Part shown: positions 36,442 to 48,530 of the stretch, piece by piece
How the letters are laid out: each line of letters starts with the position of its first letter
How positions within the stretch are numbered: the stretch's first letter is position 1
The notes under the pieces: model-generated
The model's input: the letters and a program-made list of their open reading frames with translations, nothing else
The model's database searches: none
What the model was told of the DNA's origin: nothing
Assembly: GCA_011032825.1 (NCBI GenBank)
Contig: JAADJZ010000022.1
Location: 1-64,000 of the forward strand
Direction: 5' to 3'
Origin: Massariosphaeria phaeospora
Lineage: Eukaryota > Ascomycota > Dothideomycetes > Pleosporales
Length of the DNA: 64,000 nucleotides
Translations under genes and position numbers: made by a program

Positions 36442-36554
36442 GTTCAGATTGATTTGATTGATTACCTGTTTAGTCCTAGCAGTTACCGCAATAGGCTTAA
36501 CTCTTACCCCACTAGGTTAGTATGCCTTCAAGAGGGTTCAGATTGATTTGATTG
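36442..36554 (+). repeat. 19 bp direct repeat pair, 94 bp apart
   Basis: GTTCAGATTGATTTGATTG occurs at 36442-36460 and again at 36536-36554. The patch between is AT-rich compared with its surroundings. It may be the trace of a small mobile element. Confidence 0.6.
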
Positions 36555-36910
36555 TTAGCATCTGTGTGATATTGAAGGGGTTTGGCAATAGCGGCAATAG
36601 GTAGGATAGGCTGGGTCATCTAACAGAGCGCTGTTGTATCTAGCATATTAGGCAGTTCCCAGAATATAAGTCGTAGAGGTAGGAGGCTGTGGTTATCTAG
36701 GTGTGCGTCGGTGGTAAATGATGCTACACGGGCACAAGTGCCGCCGCCATGCCTGTAGAGGTAGTCTTAATGTATTCGGCTTCTGCGAGCCCGGTCTGAA
36801 CAGTATCGTTTTGATGACAAGTTTAATAAATCGATGTCACACTTTGTCTGATTGTCCTCTGTATCGCGAACCAAAACCGCACAATTTCCATCCAGATCCC
36901 CGTCTATCGT

Positions 36911-38028
36911 TCACAGTTTACTCCTCACCTCCCCCTCCACCCTAACCACCGCCCTCCCATTCGTAAGCATCGTCCTCCCCCCCTCAACCCTCACCACAAA
37001 CCTCACCTCCTCTGCCCCGTCCGCGCCCCTCTCCCCCATCCTCCACATCTCGGTAATCAGCGTGTCCCCCGGCTTGACGGGCGCCGCGAACCGCGCCTGG
37101 AACGCCTTCAAGTTCGCGGGCTTGGACGCACCAAAGGCCTGCAAAACGGCGTGGGCGGCCGTGTTCCAGGTGAAGAGGCCGTGGATGATGACGCCGCCGA
37201 AGCCCATCTTTTGGCCAGGCTCGGGAGTCGCGTGCAGCGGGTTGTAGTCGCCGTTTAGACGGTAGAGAAGGGCGGTTTCGGGAGAGGTTTGCGTGGTGCG
37301 GGAGGCGGAGGGGGCGCGGTCCGAGGGCGGGGGGTAGTTCACTGCTTTGGGGCCTAGGAATCTTAGCTGTTTTTGCTCTCTACTAAGTCAGTCCTCCAGT
37401 TGGTAGGAAAACTCACCCTTAGGGCCGCCCCAACCGCCCTGTCCAACATAAAAGCCACTGCCAACAACCCTGGTATACGTCTCCCCAGAGTCCGTATCCA
37501 CAAGTCGCTGCTCCGTTTCGACAACCGTGCCGGGCTTACCCTTATCATACACACCCAGAACTTTACTCCGAACCTCGAAACTGCGGCCCTGGGACGTCAC
37601 CGGCAGCGGCTTGAGAAACTCCATCTTGCGCTCGCCATCGAGACTATATTTGCTGTCGAACTTCGGAACGCCTTTGATCGGCGTGCTGCTCGAGCGCGTG
37701 TAAAAGTCAACGACTTCCTGATCGGTATGCTTGAAGGGCAGAACGATGGGATAGGTTGGGAAGGCGGCGAAGTCTGGGTGAAGCTCCTGTGGCCAAGCAA
37801 TGTTACTCAGGTTGTCCCCCAATTACCTGGTTCATAGGCAGCGGCTACTGTTGTGAAAGTAGCTCTTGAGTGCTAAGGAAAGTCAACTCAACTTACATAG
37901 AGAAAATGTAATTCATCGGGATATGTTGCGCCAATGCTGGCCGCGAACAGTAGCAGATCACGCTTCAGCCAACTGACCGGAATAGCAGGGAACTCGAAGC
38001 CAACGCCAGGGCCGCTATCGGAAGACAT
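36911..38028 (-). CDS. peroxisomal MaoC-like enoyl-CoA hydratase (hydratase 2, double hotdog)
   Basis: Three exons (38028-37897, 37786-37417, 37353-36911) give 314 aa. The N-terminal half is a MaoC N-type hotdog. The C-terminal half carries the hydratase-2 motif YRLNGDYNPLHATPE followed by GFGGVIIHG, with the catalytic Asp and His present. The protein ends RSKL, a peroxisomal targeting signal type 1. The expected reaction is hydration of trans-2-enoyl-CoA to (3R)-hydroxyacyl-CoA in peroxisomal beta-oxidation or a related side-chain pathway. In many fungi this activity is part of the Fox2 multifunctional protein, so this is a stand-alone paralogue. Intron 2 was placed at the ATTCCTAG acceptor because it alone keeps frame (GGPKGPKAVNYP). 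Confidence 0.88.
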
Positions 38029-38945
38029 ATTGAGCCGTGCGGGAACTACCAGATGCCAGTCAAAGAGAGCAACTCAACTAAGTTCGATGAATAGAATGGT
38101 GGGGCAAGTTCTAAGAGTGTAAACCAGAAGCGGGGTTAAAAATTGCGGTTGCGGGTTTAAGCTCGTTCGCCGAGGTCTGTTCGCATGTAGATCATCATAC
38201 TTGAAACGTATCAGCGGGGTTGATGACCTAGGTCAGGGAGTGAATGTAGCAGGCCCAGGATGTTTGTTTGTGTCTGCATTTAGCTAACAAAAAAACCAGA
38301 GTCTGTAGTAACGCAAGGCAATGTTGCTGCATTCGCTATGTACAATGGCAGTGAGCCTCAATAACTCCTTAGCGAGAGCATGACGATGCGTGCGTGCGTG
38401 AAGTAATGCTCAAATAACATATGTGATGCACAAAACAGACCAGGACTGTTGAAAACCGAGAACGAATGCTCCAGGCACTCACCCACGCAATGCAATTACC
38501 GTGACTACCATGACTATAGCTTCGAGCAAAACGTCTCGCGCGTACCATGATGTAAGATAAACGGATTTAGCGCTCTCGAGTCGATGAAGGCCTTAGTGAA
38601 GAGAGCGTCAGATGCACCCCATGCCCAGGAACCTTCATTATTAGAGGCCTACAGGCACCATCGGACAAGTGCTTGGTGGCGATGATCGATTCCAGAGTAT
38701 CGAATCATCGAAAGAAGGTATATGCGGGGGTGGAGAAAACATGACAATTTAGAGCCTCCTGCAGCCGAAAGGCTTGGGTATCCAGAAGAGTGCGGGGTCC
38801 GCACGACCGTCCTCGATATGGCGAACAGTCCGTAAGACGAGTAACAAGCTGCAAACACTTTTGGCGCCCAAGATATTAGGAAATACATAACCGCAAGCAA
38901 AAACCAGATAGATAGACGGAGAGAATCGGGCGAGTCCGATCTCCT
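38029..38945. other. intergenic: promoter of the MaoC hydratase and 3' flank of the SCH9 kinase
   Basis: No gene is supported. Minus-strand frames at 38649-38949 overlap the probable 3' UTR of the kinase and have no domain. Confidence 0.5.
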
Positions 38946-41305
38946 TCAAACGTCGAAGTTTCCGTTGTTGAATATGTCATGATCGTTGCTAGGAATTATG
39001 CCACTCATACGGTTTCCTCGGCCAGCAGGCCTGTCCCAATCGGGGTCTTCCTTATCGTCCTCCTCCATCCGCTCGAGGTCATTCTCTCGACTCTTGAATT
39101 GATATTCCATGGTGCTCTCGTCGACGAAAGTGAACCCTGCGAAATTGGCCTGCATTGTCGGTGATAATGGGGTGGATGCAGGGTTGACACCAGAAGCTAA
39201 AGCAGCAGCTCGCGCGTTGAGCGAGCCATTTCCATTCAGGGCGTTGGTGAACTCGGGGTCAAAGTTCGAAACATCCAACTCGGACTTTAGCTTGGGCTTG
39301 AACGGTGGGACAACGTTCTTCTTCATGAGCGCATCCCAATCGATGTCGGCAAAAAAGGCGTGAGCCTTTAGCTCCTCGGCGTCTCGGGTTGCACCAAGAC
39401 GGTGCTTCGGGTTTCGATTCAGTAAGCCTTTAACAAAGTTTCGGCCTTCCGTGCTGAGCGCGTCTCGTGGAAATCTGACTTTGCCAAATGCGATATTTTT
39501 GTACATCTGCTGGGTGTCCTCCGCGTAGAATGGGCTCCAACCACAGCACATCTCGAAGACCAGAACACCCAAAGACCAGAAATCGACCATCTTGGTATAT
39601 CCGTGTTCGTCTAGGAGCACCTCGGGCGCTAAGTACTCGGTGGTTCCGCAGAATGTGTTCGTAGTCGCATTTTCGGTAAGGTTAGCTTTTGAGAGTCCGA
39701 AATCGCACAACGCGATATGACCATTAGCATCTAGCAAGATGTTTTCTGGCTTCAGATCCCGATACACAATATCATGGTCATGCAAATGCTGTAGAGCGAG
39801 TATGAGCTCGGCGATATAGAACTTGGCGCGAGCTTCCTGGAAGCGCCCTTCTTTCTGAAGATGCCAGAACAACTCCCCACCGGACATATAGTCCGTTACA
39901 AGGTACAGATCCGTAGGTGTCTGGAACGAAAACTTCAGGCCGACAATGAAGTGCGAGTCTGCCATGGCTGTCCGTACCAGAATGTTGCGCTCGCCGAGGG
40001 TATGTGCGACTTCCTTTTTCTGGACAATAACCTTCTTCGAAAGTACCTTCATTGCGTATATCCGGCGGGTGTCCCTCTTGCGGACCTGAAAGACTTGGCC
40101 AAATGTGCCCTTACCGATCAGCTTAAGGATTTCGAAATCCTCCGGACCAAAATGCTTCTTGTCGGTCTTGTGGAAGTTGATCCGCAAGTGGATTTCGCCG
40201 GTTACATAGTCCTCCTCGCCATCCCGGGGTTCCAGAGTGAACCAGCCGTCGTAGGGTTGGTTGTATTCAACCAAGTTAGGGCAAAAGCGGACGTGGCCCA
40301 AGAAAGCCTCGCTCTGTGACCGGTCGTAGACCGAGATATCGATTTCAGAGTGGTCGCCAACAACATCGCTAAATTCGTCAGTGTGTATTTCACATGAGGG
40401 GCGGATTGGTGAACCTACAATATCGCGTCATGCTCCCACTTGGGATGTGTCACTTCCTTGAGCATGCCGCTCTCCCTTGGATCTGAGCTAACGCCGCTAT
40501 TGCTGCTCTGTCGACTCCGCATGGGTATCGCCATGGGTAGCCCTCTGTCGCTGTCTGTCCGTCGAATGGACAGACCAGCCGGTTTGCGGGCGTCGGCCAT
40601 CTTCTTTTTATTGTCGCTCCTCGGTCCCTCTGAGATGTACTCGGACCATTGGAACTGGCACACTACATACGGATCCACGCTAGGGCGCAGATCCCGACCC
40701 TCTGTTATAGCCACGGAGAGCTTGCCTTTAGGGGGTCCAACCTCGGGTGCCTTGCTCTCTTTCGTCTCCTTGCTCTCCCGGCTGTCCTTCGACCGAATGC
40801 TCGACGCGAGAGACGTCTGGGACAGGCCCGATGTCGGCGGCCGGCCGTCTTGTGAACGAGTACGCGGAGTTTGAGGAGGAGTAGCCTGATTTCGCGGCGG
40901 CGCAAAGTCGCCTTGCGTTAGCTTCTCCGCTTCTGCATTCATCTGCAACGTTGAGGGAGCTCGCGAGACAGAGTATGCACTGGGTGTAGGGCTGGGCAGT
41001 ATGTTGGAGCGCAGAGGGCTCGGTGCTAGCTCCTTCTCACTCGCTGCCGCGGCTTGAGGGCGGGCTGGGGCAGGAGACGAACTAGGTGCGGGGGAGGGGC
41101 TGGCCGCAGACGACTTGCGTCGGGGGATCAGAGAATGACGAACCTGGCCAAAGTAGCTGTGGAGAATACCCGGCAGTCGCTTGTCGGTCAGGTCGGGGCG
41201 TGGCGTGGCAGCGCCCGGCGGCGTGGAGTTGTTCGAGCCGATGTGGTCGTGGTTGTCGTCATCAAGCCCTCTGTTCGGCGTCAGAAGCGCACTGGCAGAA
41301 GGCAT
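38946..41305 (-). CDS. SCH9: SCH9-type AGC protein kinase with N-terminal C2 domain
   Basis: Nutrient-signalling kinase downstream of TORC1 in yeast, where it links growth, ribosome synthesis and lifespan; SchA/Sck1 in moulds and fission yeast. Two exons, 41305-40419 and 40368-38946 (donor GTAGGT, phase 2, rebuilding AIFDVVGDHSEIDISVYDR), give 769 aa. Order: Ser/Pro-rich N-terminus, C2-like domain at about 185-350, kinase at about 374-630 with GKGTFGQVF, YRDLKPENILL, CDFGLSK and activation loop TFCGTTEYLAPE. The AGC tail has a hydrophobic motif FAGFTFVDES, where the phosphorylated Thr is expected. All catalytic residues are present. An upstream open frame (41623-41928) could be a further 5' exon. 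Confidence 0.93.
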
Positions 41306-41622
41306 CGTGGCAAGGGGGGGAGACGGGGCAGGTGGGTGTGGAGGGAGAAGCAGCGAGAGGCAGCGCGGAAGGACGGGGAAGTGCGGTGAGGTGAGGTGAG
41401 CGGGCGTCGACAGTGTGTTCCAACAGACTGCACTGCCGGCTGCTCAACCTCGGAAGGTTCGCCGTACGGGCTGGGCCCTGGGCTGCTAAGCGACGCATCC
41501 CAGCGCCGCCTCCAGCTCGCAGCTCGCAGTCTGCGCGCTCTCCGCCGCTGGCTCTGGCTCTCGCTGCTTGCTCGCCACAGTCGCACGGGGACAGCCTCAC
41601 AGGGAGACGGCGAAGGCAGTGC

Positions 41623-41928
41623 TTACCTTTGCATCACGGCCTGGCGCAGCAGATCCGCCGCCGAGTTGGCGCCACCGGCCGTCGTCGTCATCGTCGTGGT
41701 CGGCTGCAGGCGCTGCAGCGTCGGCAGGCTGTTGCTCGACTTGTGTGTGAGATGGCCAGGTCGGCGTGGGTTCGGCTGCAGCGGGTTCGTCTTCTTCTTA
41801 AAGGACGCGGAGAGCAGAGACGTCTCGGAGTTGTTGCGGGCTACGAGTCCAGGGCGAGCAGGCGCGCGGCGGACGTCTGCAGAGCCGTTCTGCGTCGAGG
41901 GAGGGAATGCGAAGGTTGGGTTCATCAT
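41623..41928 (-). CDS. possible upstream exon or uORF of the SCH9 gene
   Basis: A 101-codon open frame starts with ATG (MMNPTFAFPPSTQNGS) and ends at a strong splice donor (CAAAG then GTAAGC), directly before the stop. The reading frame of SCH9 is open upstream of its proposed ATG back to about 41.48 kb. Acceptors such as GGCAGTGCAG near 41.43 kb would join in phase, adding about 140-150 residues to the kinase. Alternatively it is a translated upstream ORF in the long leader, or chance. It is Ser/Thr/Asn-rich with no domain. Confidence 0.35.
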   Translation of the reverse strand: MMNPTFAFPPSTQNGSADVRRAPARPGLVARNNSETSLLSASFKKKTNPLQPNPRRPGHLTHKSSNSLPTLQRLQPTTTMTTTAGGANSAADLLRQAVMQR

Positions 41929-43147
41929 CGGCGGTCTGGCAGTGGCCGTGCAAATTTTCTCGCCAGCCAGGCGGCGTGCAGTGCGCGATGAGGCCGGAGC
42001 TGAGGGCTGAGAGCTGAGAGCAGCGGACGGGGTCCAGTATCAGCGGTCAGCGGCCGCGGCAGTAGTGATACAGTGCACGCCGGCGCAGCGCGATCAAAGT
42101 GCTATAAGTAGTAGAGTAGGTAGGTATGTTGTGCACGTCACGGGGGGATCGAGAGACCCGTGGCCGTGTAATGGTTCAGAGGGCGCACTCGGTATGCCCT
42201 TTCGCAAACCGCTAGATAGCAAGCTCCCGCGCAAGCAGGGGAACCGTGGGACGCTGGGAAGGAGCTTCTCTCGGACCAGGACAAGAAAGTTCAGAGCACC
42301 AGAGGCGCGCCGGCACGAGACGCCGCTGCTTTTTGAACTGTTGATTGAACTGCAGGGCGAGGGCAGAGGGCGTCGGCCGGTGTCGCCAGCGCCCCATCCC
42401 ATGAAACATAGACCCACGCCTCCACGCCGCCTTGGAACCTGGTTTTCACCGCCTGTCAATGCTTGGGTGCGCCAAGCTGCCGCTGACGTCCTGCACGCAG
42501 CGCAGCATCCGCCGTGGTGTTGACGGCGGGTGTTGCTCCCAGCCAGGACCAGGGGCTGTCAGAAGCGAACTGCTTGAGAATCGAGACACCGCAACCGCAG
42601 TGCCCGCACCAATAGGCGCACACGATCCCCTGGGCCTCGCAAATGGCCCGCCACGGCCTCTCTCAGTCCGGGCAGAATGTAGTTTTCCAGTCTGGGAGCA
42701 GCAGCATGTATGACGGAATTGCAGTACTGATACTCGGGCCACCAGAAGATCCGCCGCATGGTTGCCGAAGAAGGGATATGCATGTGCAGCGTCATTGCTC
42801 AATCTGGCATCCCGGCCTATCTGCAAGTGCTCGAAGATAATGCGCAATCGCCATGGGGCCAGCTCGGGAGCAGCTGATGACCGCAACGAGCCCTCCCGCC
42901 GGTACGTGGGGAGAAAGGGAGGAATGTGTGGTCCAGTACATGTATTCATTCATTCAATTCTACAAGCGTACTCCGATGCGCGAATGACAGTTGCCATGAT
43001 ACTGTCTCACCGCGGGACTGAACGCGCTTAGTCGCTTGGCGGGTCTCTGCAGGCATCGCCGTTCTTTATAGAGCAAACGCGTTGCGGTCGAGAGCCCCTC
43101 CACCACAAGCTACAACACTGAACACACGACCGCACACTCCGCCCGCC
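41929..43147. other. 1.2 kb divergent intergenic region between SCH9 and NC2-beta
   Basis: It holds both promoters. GC-rich short frames on both strands (for example minus 42446-42949) lack domains. A 43 bp pyrimidine/ACA-rich leader precedes the NC2-beta ATG. Confidence 0.5.
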
Positions 43148-43689
43148 ATGTCAGATCGCGAGTTTGGGGGAAACGACGACCTGTCGTTGCCCAAAGGTAA
43201 GCAAGCGTCGCGAGATTTTGTTCATGTTCATTTTCTGACCGCGACGCAGCCACCGTACAGAAAATTGTCACCGAAATCCTGCATGCCGACGCCGGCATGA
43301 CCTTCGCAAAGGACACGCGCGACCTCCTCATCGAGTGCTGCGTCGAGTTCATAACGTTGATATCTTCGGAAGCGAACGAAATTGCCGAGAAGGACGCCAA
43401 GAAGACTATTGCGTGCGAGCATGTCAGGGCCGCGCTGGAGGAGCTGGACTTTGGCGACTACGTGCCCGCCATCCTCGAGGTCGCGGCGGATTACAAGAAG
43501 CAGCAGGCGGTTCGTTGCATTAAAGGTGCAATTTGGCGGCTTCGCTAACTAACATATTCGCAGAGCCGGGAGAAAAAACAGACAAAGATCGAGAAGAGCG
43601 GCCTGTCAGAAGAGCAACTCATCGCAGCCCAGGAGGAGCTGTTCAGATCTGCGCAAGGCAAATTCAACAGCGCTACACCGCAGCAGTAG
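43148..43689 (+). CDS. NCB2: NC2-beta/Dr1, histone-fold subunit of negative cofactor 2
   Basis: It forms a histone-fold dimer with NC2-alpha and binds TBP on promoters, blocking TFIIA and TFIIB entry. Three exons (43148-43196, 43250-43509, 43564-43689) give 144 aa. The histone fold spans about residues 15-100, with LPKATVQKIVTEILH at its start and ALEELDFGDYVPAILEV near its end. The tail QQASREKKQTKIEKSGLSEE is typical of Dr1. The second intron uses donor GTTCGT, an uncommon form, chosen because only it restores this conserved junction. CHMP1 follows on the same strand. Confidence 0.93.
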
Positions 43690-44259
43690 CGGGACAGTAT
43701 CGCACACGGTGACGGTTCGGTGTCTTGCGCGGAGTTTTCGGCGTTGACATCACGGTCGGGTACTGGCGTTACAACATGTTGTGGGATTACGACGACTTGT
43801 CGAGAATCATATTTGTGGGTCTAAGGATTCACATCTATTTGGGATGGGGCGCATTTCCCAGTGTCTGGCTATATCCATGGGAAGCATCGAGGTTAGGTAG
43901 GGCTCTCGTCAGACGGATTTTGTCCACACATCCCGGCACGAAGTAGCTACACGGGAGGAATACACACATAGAAGAGCTTCACCGGTTAGCCCTCTGCTGA
44001 TGCTTGAATGAACGTTGAAAGTTAAGCTCCACGTGTTTGCGACGCTTGCCAAGTGACGCCTAGCGGCGATCTAATGACGTTGGCGCCAACCCCACCATTC
44101 AACCCACCTCACATCCGAAGCTCAGCCGCATTGCCTGCCTGCTATCTACTTCACCTAGCACACCCGCAACCGCCCATCCTCAGACGCCGCAGGACAGTTA
44201 CCTGACCCCGGTGTTTTGTCCCTTACCTATCTCGCTTCGACAAAACGCCCTCCACCACC
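43690..44259. other. intergenic: NC2-beta 3' flank and CHMP1 promoter
   Basis: No gene is seen. The last 150 bp before the CHMP1 ATG is CT/CA-rich, typical of a fungal leader. Confidence 0.5.
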
Positions 44260-45045
44260 ATGGCCGGTCTCGAGAATACCGTTATGCAGCTCAAGGTGTG
44301 TCTACCTAAACCGGGACCGGACGGCCCGTGTCGCTCAACACGCTAATGTTCGCAGTTTACGGTGAAGCAACTGAATAGACAGTCTAATAGGGCTGGAAAA
44401 GATGAGTTGGCTGAGAAGAGGAAAGTGGAGAGGGTACGTGATAATCAAGTGTCGTGGAGAAGAGCAAAACTAATAGACATGGAACCAGGCACTAAAGCAA
44501 GGCCAACCCGATATCGCTCGCATATACGCCGACAACGCCATTCGCAAGCAGGACGAAAAGCTCGATCTACTGAGATTGGCGGGACGGGTTGACGCGGTGG
44601 CAAGCAAATTGAGCACGGCTGCCACAATGCGGACCATCAGTCAGGGTATTGCTAAAGCTACCCGGAGTCTGGAGATCGCATCGAAGCAGATGAGTCCGGA
44701 GCGTGTATGTTGCATTCCATGTTTGCGATTCCACTCTATGCAGTGCTCGAGCAAAGCACAATCCTAACTTTTTCCACACAGATCGTCGGTGTCATGGAGA
44801 AATTCGAAGAGGAGGTTCAGAAGATGGATGTGAACGCCGAGATGATGCAGAACGCGGCCAAGGACTCGACCAACAAAACCGCCTCGATCGACGCCGTAGA
44901 TGCCTTGATGAACAAAGCAGCCGACAAGGTTGGCGTGGAGCTTCAACAAGATCTCGATGCGGCAACTCCAGCGAAGACACAGCTAGGCCATACCGGACTG
45001 GATGAAGAGGCATTCCAACAGCGGCTACGAGCTCTTCGCAACTAA
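44260..45045 (+). CDS. DID2: ESCRT-III-associated protein Did2/CHMP1
   Basis: An endosomal ESCRT-III accessory that recruits the Vps4 ATPase during multivesicular-body sorting. Four exons (44260-44295, 44356-44433, 44489-44704, 44782-45045) give 197 aa, the usual CHMP1 length. The N-terminus is basic and helical (QLKFTVKQLNRQSNRAGKDE), and an acidic helical region follows. The extreme C-terminus LDEEAFQQRLRALRN is a MIM1 motif that binds the MIT domain of Vps4. All introns are GT-AG and short (53-77 bp). Confidence 0.95.
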
Positions 45046-45819
45046 AGCTATCCTCATTTGCATAATATCAGCTAGGCGTAATGGAGTTATGGTGCAACTT
45101 GTATATCCAGGGGCACCGGACGAGAGTTGGCTGTCGAACTACACTCTATGAAATAACGTAATTTCTGTTTTGATTCAAGTATAAGTGGCAGGTTTCTTCA
45201 GACTATCTAGCTGTATTCGCGACTGCATTCAAACACCTAAGCATAGAAAGATGCATCATCACTATTCGCATTTGAAATTGGAACAGCATCTTCTGTTACG
45301 AGGTCCTCCATACGTATATGATGAAACTCAATCGTCTGTGTTTCGTATCTCGACAGGTTTTTTATTCCAAAATCCGACTAGATGGTACCGGGGCCCCTAC
45401 CTGTAAGATCTTGCGACACACCCTGGTCGTACAACGCAGTCTCGGCGGCAATGCAAGCCACATGATTGCATCTCCGAACGACCTCGGGACGCTGCTGTGC
45501 CATCAGCTCGACCTTATCCTCTCAGAGGCCCACCTACTGTGGGTCAGTATCTCAATCCGTTCTTCTCCTGTCTTACTACTCTCGCTGAAAATACTGGGTT
45601 TAAAATCTGTCTTTACCCAATGTGATTTACTAATAGTATACGAGTAAGTGTCGACGAGAATACAACGTCCACTCTTCTATCGCTTGGATCTCTCCATCAC
45701 TGACCAAATCGCAGGTCGTCGAATGTGAGATTCTCACTTTGCTCCCTTCAAATACTTCTCATGATCGCAACTGCTGCTTGGGCGTTGTTGAGAATACGCA
45801 CACGCGATAAGCAAGTACC
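45046..45819. other. intergenic: CHMP1 3' flank and kinase-ankyrin promoter
   Basis: No gene is seen; the longest frames (45318-45647) lack domains. Confidence 0.5.
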
Positions 45820-48530
45820 ATGGAGATACCAGCAGTCCAGCTCATTGAAAGCGAACACCATGAGCTTCAAGATGATCCTAGTCTACTCTATCAGCATGTT
45901 GAATACTTGGGTCATGGATATAGTGCCATAGTTGAAAAGGTTCGAGACAGTCGAACACAATCGGTATATGCCCGAAAGGTGACAGAGGTATACTTGACCG
46001 AGGACCTCGAGACTTTTAAGCAGAAATGGCAGAAAGAGATCGACATTCTACACCGTCTACAGTCTCATCACCATATCGTCCACGTCTTCGCGAGTTACGT
46101 TGTTGGGAAGAAATTTGCTCTAATCATGGAACCCGCGGCGAATGGTGGAAATCTGGATACTTTCCTAGCAGAATACAATGGCATCCAGGACGTAGAAAAG
46201 AAGGCAAACAAAAAAAAGATTCTCTACCGATCGTACGGATGTCTGGCCACTGGCTTAGCATTTATGCACCAGCACAAGATTCGCCACAAGGACATCAAAC
46301 CTCAAAACATCTTGCTTCACAATGATTCTGTCATTTTCGCAGACTTTGGCATCGCCTCCGATTTCTCCCACAACGGCATCAGTTCTACCAATGGCAAACC
46401 TGAGGCTTTTACCCGGAAGTATTGCGCTCCTGAGGTGTCGGATTGGGACATACGAAACTCGAAGTCTGATGTCTACTCTCTCGGTTGTGTGTATCTTCTC
46501 GTCCATGGTACGATGTTTCCGGAGGAAGTAGCGGAAACATGGCATGTAGACCCATATTATATGCACTTGGAGGAGCTCCTGGATGGGTTGGATAAAGTAA
46601 AGGATCCTAGTATAGTGCTAGGCGCTATCAAGAGGATGCTGCAAGTACTGCATTCCGATCGACCCTCATCGAAAGAGGTCATGGATCATCTTAGGCAGCA
46701 GGAAAGGACTTACTTCTGTGAGCAGTGTCAAACCTGCCCACCACCAGACTCAGGTGAGTGTCGCGAACCACTTGTGGTTGGGATATGACGTTGCACACGC
46801 TAATGTTGCACACGCTAACGTCAAGTTATCACAGCATCGAGCCCCAATAGAGAATGCACGATGTTCGACTCCTCCGTCGCGCCTGCATCGGTCGACCCAG
46901 ACTTCAGCCAAGAGGTTAATTCGCCAACATCATCGGAATCTAGCGATGATGAGGAAATTTATCGTCAACCACCAATGCAATTTGGCTACACAGACAGTAA
47001 AGCCACGGCGGCGCGACTGCGTGACATTGACGCCAGGGTAGAAGCTAAATCTGTATGGTACACCATGGAAAGGACTCCAGAGATATGGGCGACAAGGCCA
47101 GATAGTGCCGACCTCCAATATCCCTACTCAAGCCAGTTAGTTCGTCAAGACACATCACGACGTTCTGTAGTTACAGACCACTCGATTCGCCTTCCCTCGG
47201 CCCTGGAAAAACTTGGTATACATCAACAAACAACCGTACGCACTATGCGCCACCAGCCGTCTAATGCAAGCCAAACTACCGATACAAGAGAAGAGATGGA
47301 GGAAGCAATAGTCCTGTACGAGGACCATACTGTCTCTTGGGAATCTGGATATCTAGGCTACGGTCTACAATTTCGTCGACGCCGTCCTTTGTCACCTCTA
47401 CCCTCTCTGCGCATATTTCCTCTTGTACCGGACTTGATGCACTGGAGGTGGACTCTATTCGATGAAGGTAGCGTCTCGGACGTTCAACAGGCTTTGACTA
47501 CCGGCAAACTACATCCTTACACGCGAGACACAAAAGGGCGCAGTCTACTCCACGTACGTCTGTTCTTCATAGTATGCATCTCTTCAGGATAGCACAGCTG
47601 ACAGATGCCCAGATCGCGGCAGAAGCCGGTCGTCTCGATCTAACTCAGCTCCTCTATGCCCTCGGTGTAAAACCATCACTCACCCATTCCGGGCAATCAA
47701 TCTTTGCGGCTGCCGCCAGTATATTACGCCATGACATCGGCGGCCCCGAAACCTCCATCGAACTCTTCCACTACATTCTGCAAACCGTCGACCCAGCGAC
47801 CGACTTCGACAACCCGTCCTGGACGCGGCAAGACTACAAAGAGCTGTGGCACTGGCAGATGGGCGAGTGGCTCTGGCGCCAGAGAGACTACGTAAATGCG
47901 GACATCTCCTCGCTGAGCGAGATTTGTTTGCGGTGTCTGCTACGACACATGTGGGATTACACCATGTATCGAGCGGACCAAGCCGCCGCTATTCTGAAAG
48001 AATACCTGACCCCCGACATCCTGCGCAGGATCGAGCGCAACGAGCTGACCTTCCTAGACGACCTATTTTGGAACAGTGGCCGCAATCTGCTTGCCGAGCG
48101 CCGCCGCTTCCACATCGGCAGGTTTTGGCTCGACAACCTGGAAGCAGCTGGTGTGCACATTGACAACTATCTCCGCCATGAACTTGACGCACATCCGGGC
48201 CGTCTCATCATAGGAAAGACGTATTTGGAGTGCGACTTGTTGATCCAGATGGGCTGGACTAGGGAGGGAGGTTATCGTCTCGGATGGGAGTATGAGTTTG
48301 ATCACACGACGGGCGGTGCGGTGGTGTTGGCGTTCGCGGAGATGTGTGTGCATTGCGATGACGGCGAGTGGCCCTATGTAGATTGGGATCATGACGACGA
48401 TATTATAGCGAAAGAGGAGAGGACGGAGGAACGCTTCGACCGCCGGATGGAGAAAAAGGCTCGCCGGCTCGAGAAGATGGGGAGGCGTACAGAGAAATCG
48501 AGTGCCATGCCGGGATCTTGGATAGACTAA
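45820..48530 (+). CDS. protein kinase fused to a C-terminal region with ankyrin-like repeats
   Basis: Three exons (45820-46753, 46835-47553, 47613-48530) join in frame to give 856 aa. Residues about 28-295 form a Ser/Thr kinase: Gly-loop LGHGYSAIVEKV, Lys in YARKVTEVY, catalytic loop IRHKDIKPQNILL (HRD changed to HKD), FADFGIAS and YCAPEVS. Core residues are there, so activity is plausible. A Cys-rich link (YFCEQCQTCPPPDS) follows, then an acidic Ser-rich stretch. The junction of exons 2 and 3 encodes an ankyrin-like repeat (RSLLHIAAEAGRLDLTQLL), and the C-terminal 300 residues are helical with a charged end. No orthologue name comes to mind; proteins of this layout are common and variable in Pleosporales. 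Function and substrate are unknown. Confidence 0.8.

Larger units (their letters stand above)
33546..36910. other. 3.4 kb intergenic region, no convincing gene
   Basis: Several open frames exceed 140 codons (plus 34076-34519, plus 34573-35241, plus 35463-36071, minus 35209-35811), but they overlap each other, lack domains and lack splice structure. A 7 bp tandem repeat is at 34964-34996. A 19 bp direct repeat is at 36442-36460 and 36536-36554 in an AT-richer patch (about 36.3-36.7 kb) that may be an old insertion. Confidence 0.45.
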
